The position numbers and the translations under genes are program-made. Below the pieces are notes generated by a model that saw nothing but the letters and a program-made list of their open reading frames with translations, was not told the origin of the DNA and did not search any database. DNA of 64,000 bases from Leptotrichia trevisanii DSM 22070 (GTDB lineage Bacteria; Fusobacteriota; Fusobacteriia; Fusobacteriales; Leptotrichiaceae), in contig NZ_AXVL01000006.1 in NCBI RefSeq assembly GCF_000482505.1, positions 92,641-156,640 on the forward strand, in the 5' to 3' direction. Positions 63,168 through 64,000 of the stretch are shown piece after piece; the first letter of the stretch is position 1, and each line of letters starts with the position of its first letter.

Positions 63168-64000
63168 ATGGTAAAAAATATAAAGTTAAATACTTTCTTT
63201 TTTAAGGAATATGCACAAATTACGGAAAAAAGCTCTTATTCGGCATACATTCCGAATGGAAGCAAAGGAATATGGTGTATTGCTGCCTTTAATGAAAAGA
63301 TAGATGAAAAAATGCAGGAAAAGTCAGAAATATCTCAAAAATTTGAAAATAGTAATGTTGAAAACAAGAAAATTGATAAGATAAATTTAGCAAAAATTGG
63401 AGTTCATAAAATTATTGAAAAATATTTGGAAAATAATGAATTTTCGCTAGAAAATATAGAACAGATAATACAATCTTCCATTGATAAAGTGGTTTTTGAG
63501 AAAACAAAATTATATAAATTTCATAAAGCTGAAAAAGATTTTGATTTAAAAAATTTTTATTCACAAATTGTTATTATTATTGAAAAAAATAATATGATTG
63601 TAGGAAATATGGGAAAAACGAAATTTGTTCTGTATAGGAAAAATAAAATTGTGGAAAAGATAAGTGGTGAGCAAGTCAAAAAAATAAGACTTAAAAAACA
63701 TGATTATTTGCTGGTTGGGAGTCCTGAATTCTGGAAGATTATTAATGAGAATGAAATTGAGGAAGTATATGTTGACAAGAAAAGTAAAGAAAATATTGAG
63801 CAAAGTTTAAGCGAACAGATAAAACTTGCTGAGAAAAAATTGGGTAAAGTGATACCATTTTTGTCGATTTTTGTTGAAGATATTGAAATGGAAAAGAATT
63901 ATGAATTATTAGAAAGTGAAGTTAGCAAGAAAAATCAAAAGCGTGAAATGGCTGTAAAGTATATATTTTTATCGGCAATGTTTGCATTTATGCTTGTTTC
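63168..64000 (+). CDS. Second PP2C-like membrane protein, truncated by window edge
   Basis: I translated 277 residues from ATG 63168-63170, which follows AAAGGAGG; the 3' end lies beyond the window. The layout parallels the preceding protein: GSKGIWCIAAFNEKI stands where active PP2C proteins have VADG, MIVGNMGKTKFVLYRKNKI matches the GDSR-type strand, and HDYLLVGSPEFWKII stands where SDG should be. None of the usual metal-binding aspartates is visible. A hydrophobic helix begins at the edge (YIFLSAMFAFMLV). It is therefore likely to be a PP2C-derived, catalytically inactive protein. Confidence 0.65.
   Translation, partial: MVKNIKLNTFFFKEYAQITEKSSYSAYIPNGSKGIWCIAAFNEKIDEKMQEKSEISQKFENSNVENKKIDKINLAKIGVHKIIEKYLENNEFSLENIEQIIQSSIDKVVFEKTKLYKFHKAEKDFDLKNFYSQIVIIIEKNNMIVGNMGKTKFVLYRKNKIVEKISGEQVKKIRLKKHDYLLVGSPEFWKIINENEIEEVYVDKKSKENIEQSLSEQIKLAEKKLGKVIPFLSIFVEDIEMEKNYELLESEVSKKNQKREMAVKYIFLSAMFAFMLV

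Overview
The window is AT-rich (many A/T runs, strong AGGAG ribosome binding sites, A/T-ending codons) and carries two very large autotransporters that share a distinctive N-terminal segment and C-terminal beta-barrel. With the Gram-negative autotransporters, the Firmicute-like housekeeping proteins and the family resemblances, this points to a fusobacterium, most likely Leptotrichia or a close relative. The species is an inference; no rRNA lies in the window.

Layout. Positions 1-5871, all on the minus strand, hold the start of metE (running off the left edge), a LysR regulator just upstream of it, an NmrA-type oxidoreductase and leuS. A promoter and a LysR-type palindrome lie in front of metE. 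Positions 6148-13983 are a minus-strand run: orphan cbiE, a secreted protein, a small ORF plus a TPR protein, then a three-gene TerB / P-loop ATPase / SF2 helicase cassette that matches the Shango anti-phage system, preceded by an 18-codon leader ORF. Positions 14255-16170 hold a SemiSWEET gene and glpK, which diverge from back-to-back promoters.

Positions 16393-41481 are dominated by two autotransporters of 2118 and 3774 residues. Between them lie a ClC H+/Cl- antiporter, an ApbE-like flavin transferase, a Lys/Ser/Thr-rich anchored protein and a DUF4132 protein. Positions 42079-56428 are mostly housekeeping: gpmI, rpsT, a TetR-controlled flavodoxin-family operon with a readable operator, a response regulator - histidine kinase - glmM operon, a U32 protein, and dnaB, rplI and dnaX, followed by a class-I glutamine-amidotransferase-like hydrolase. 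A secreted spherulin-4-like protein follows at 56484-57851.

Positions 58356-64000 (plus strand, running off the right edge) form a phospho-signalling cluster: a J-domain protein, a membrane FHA protein, a zinc-ribbon FHA protein, a PP2C-like membrane protein with a long C-terminal repeat region, and a second PP2C-like membrane protein. Both PP2C domains have lost metal-binding aspartates, whereas both FHA domains keep their phosphothreonine-binding residues. A GC-richer, strongly structured intergenic element sits inside this cluster. This cluster and the Shango-like cassette are the best candidates for unusual systems. No tRNA, rRNA, CRISPR array, insertion sequence or integrase was seen.
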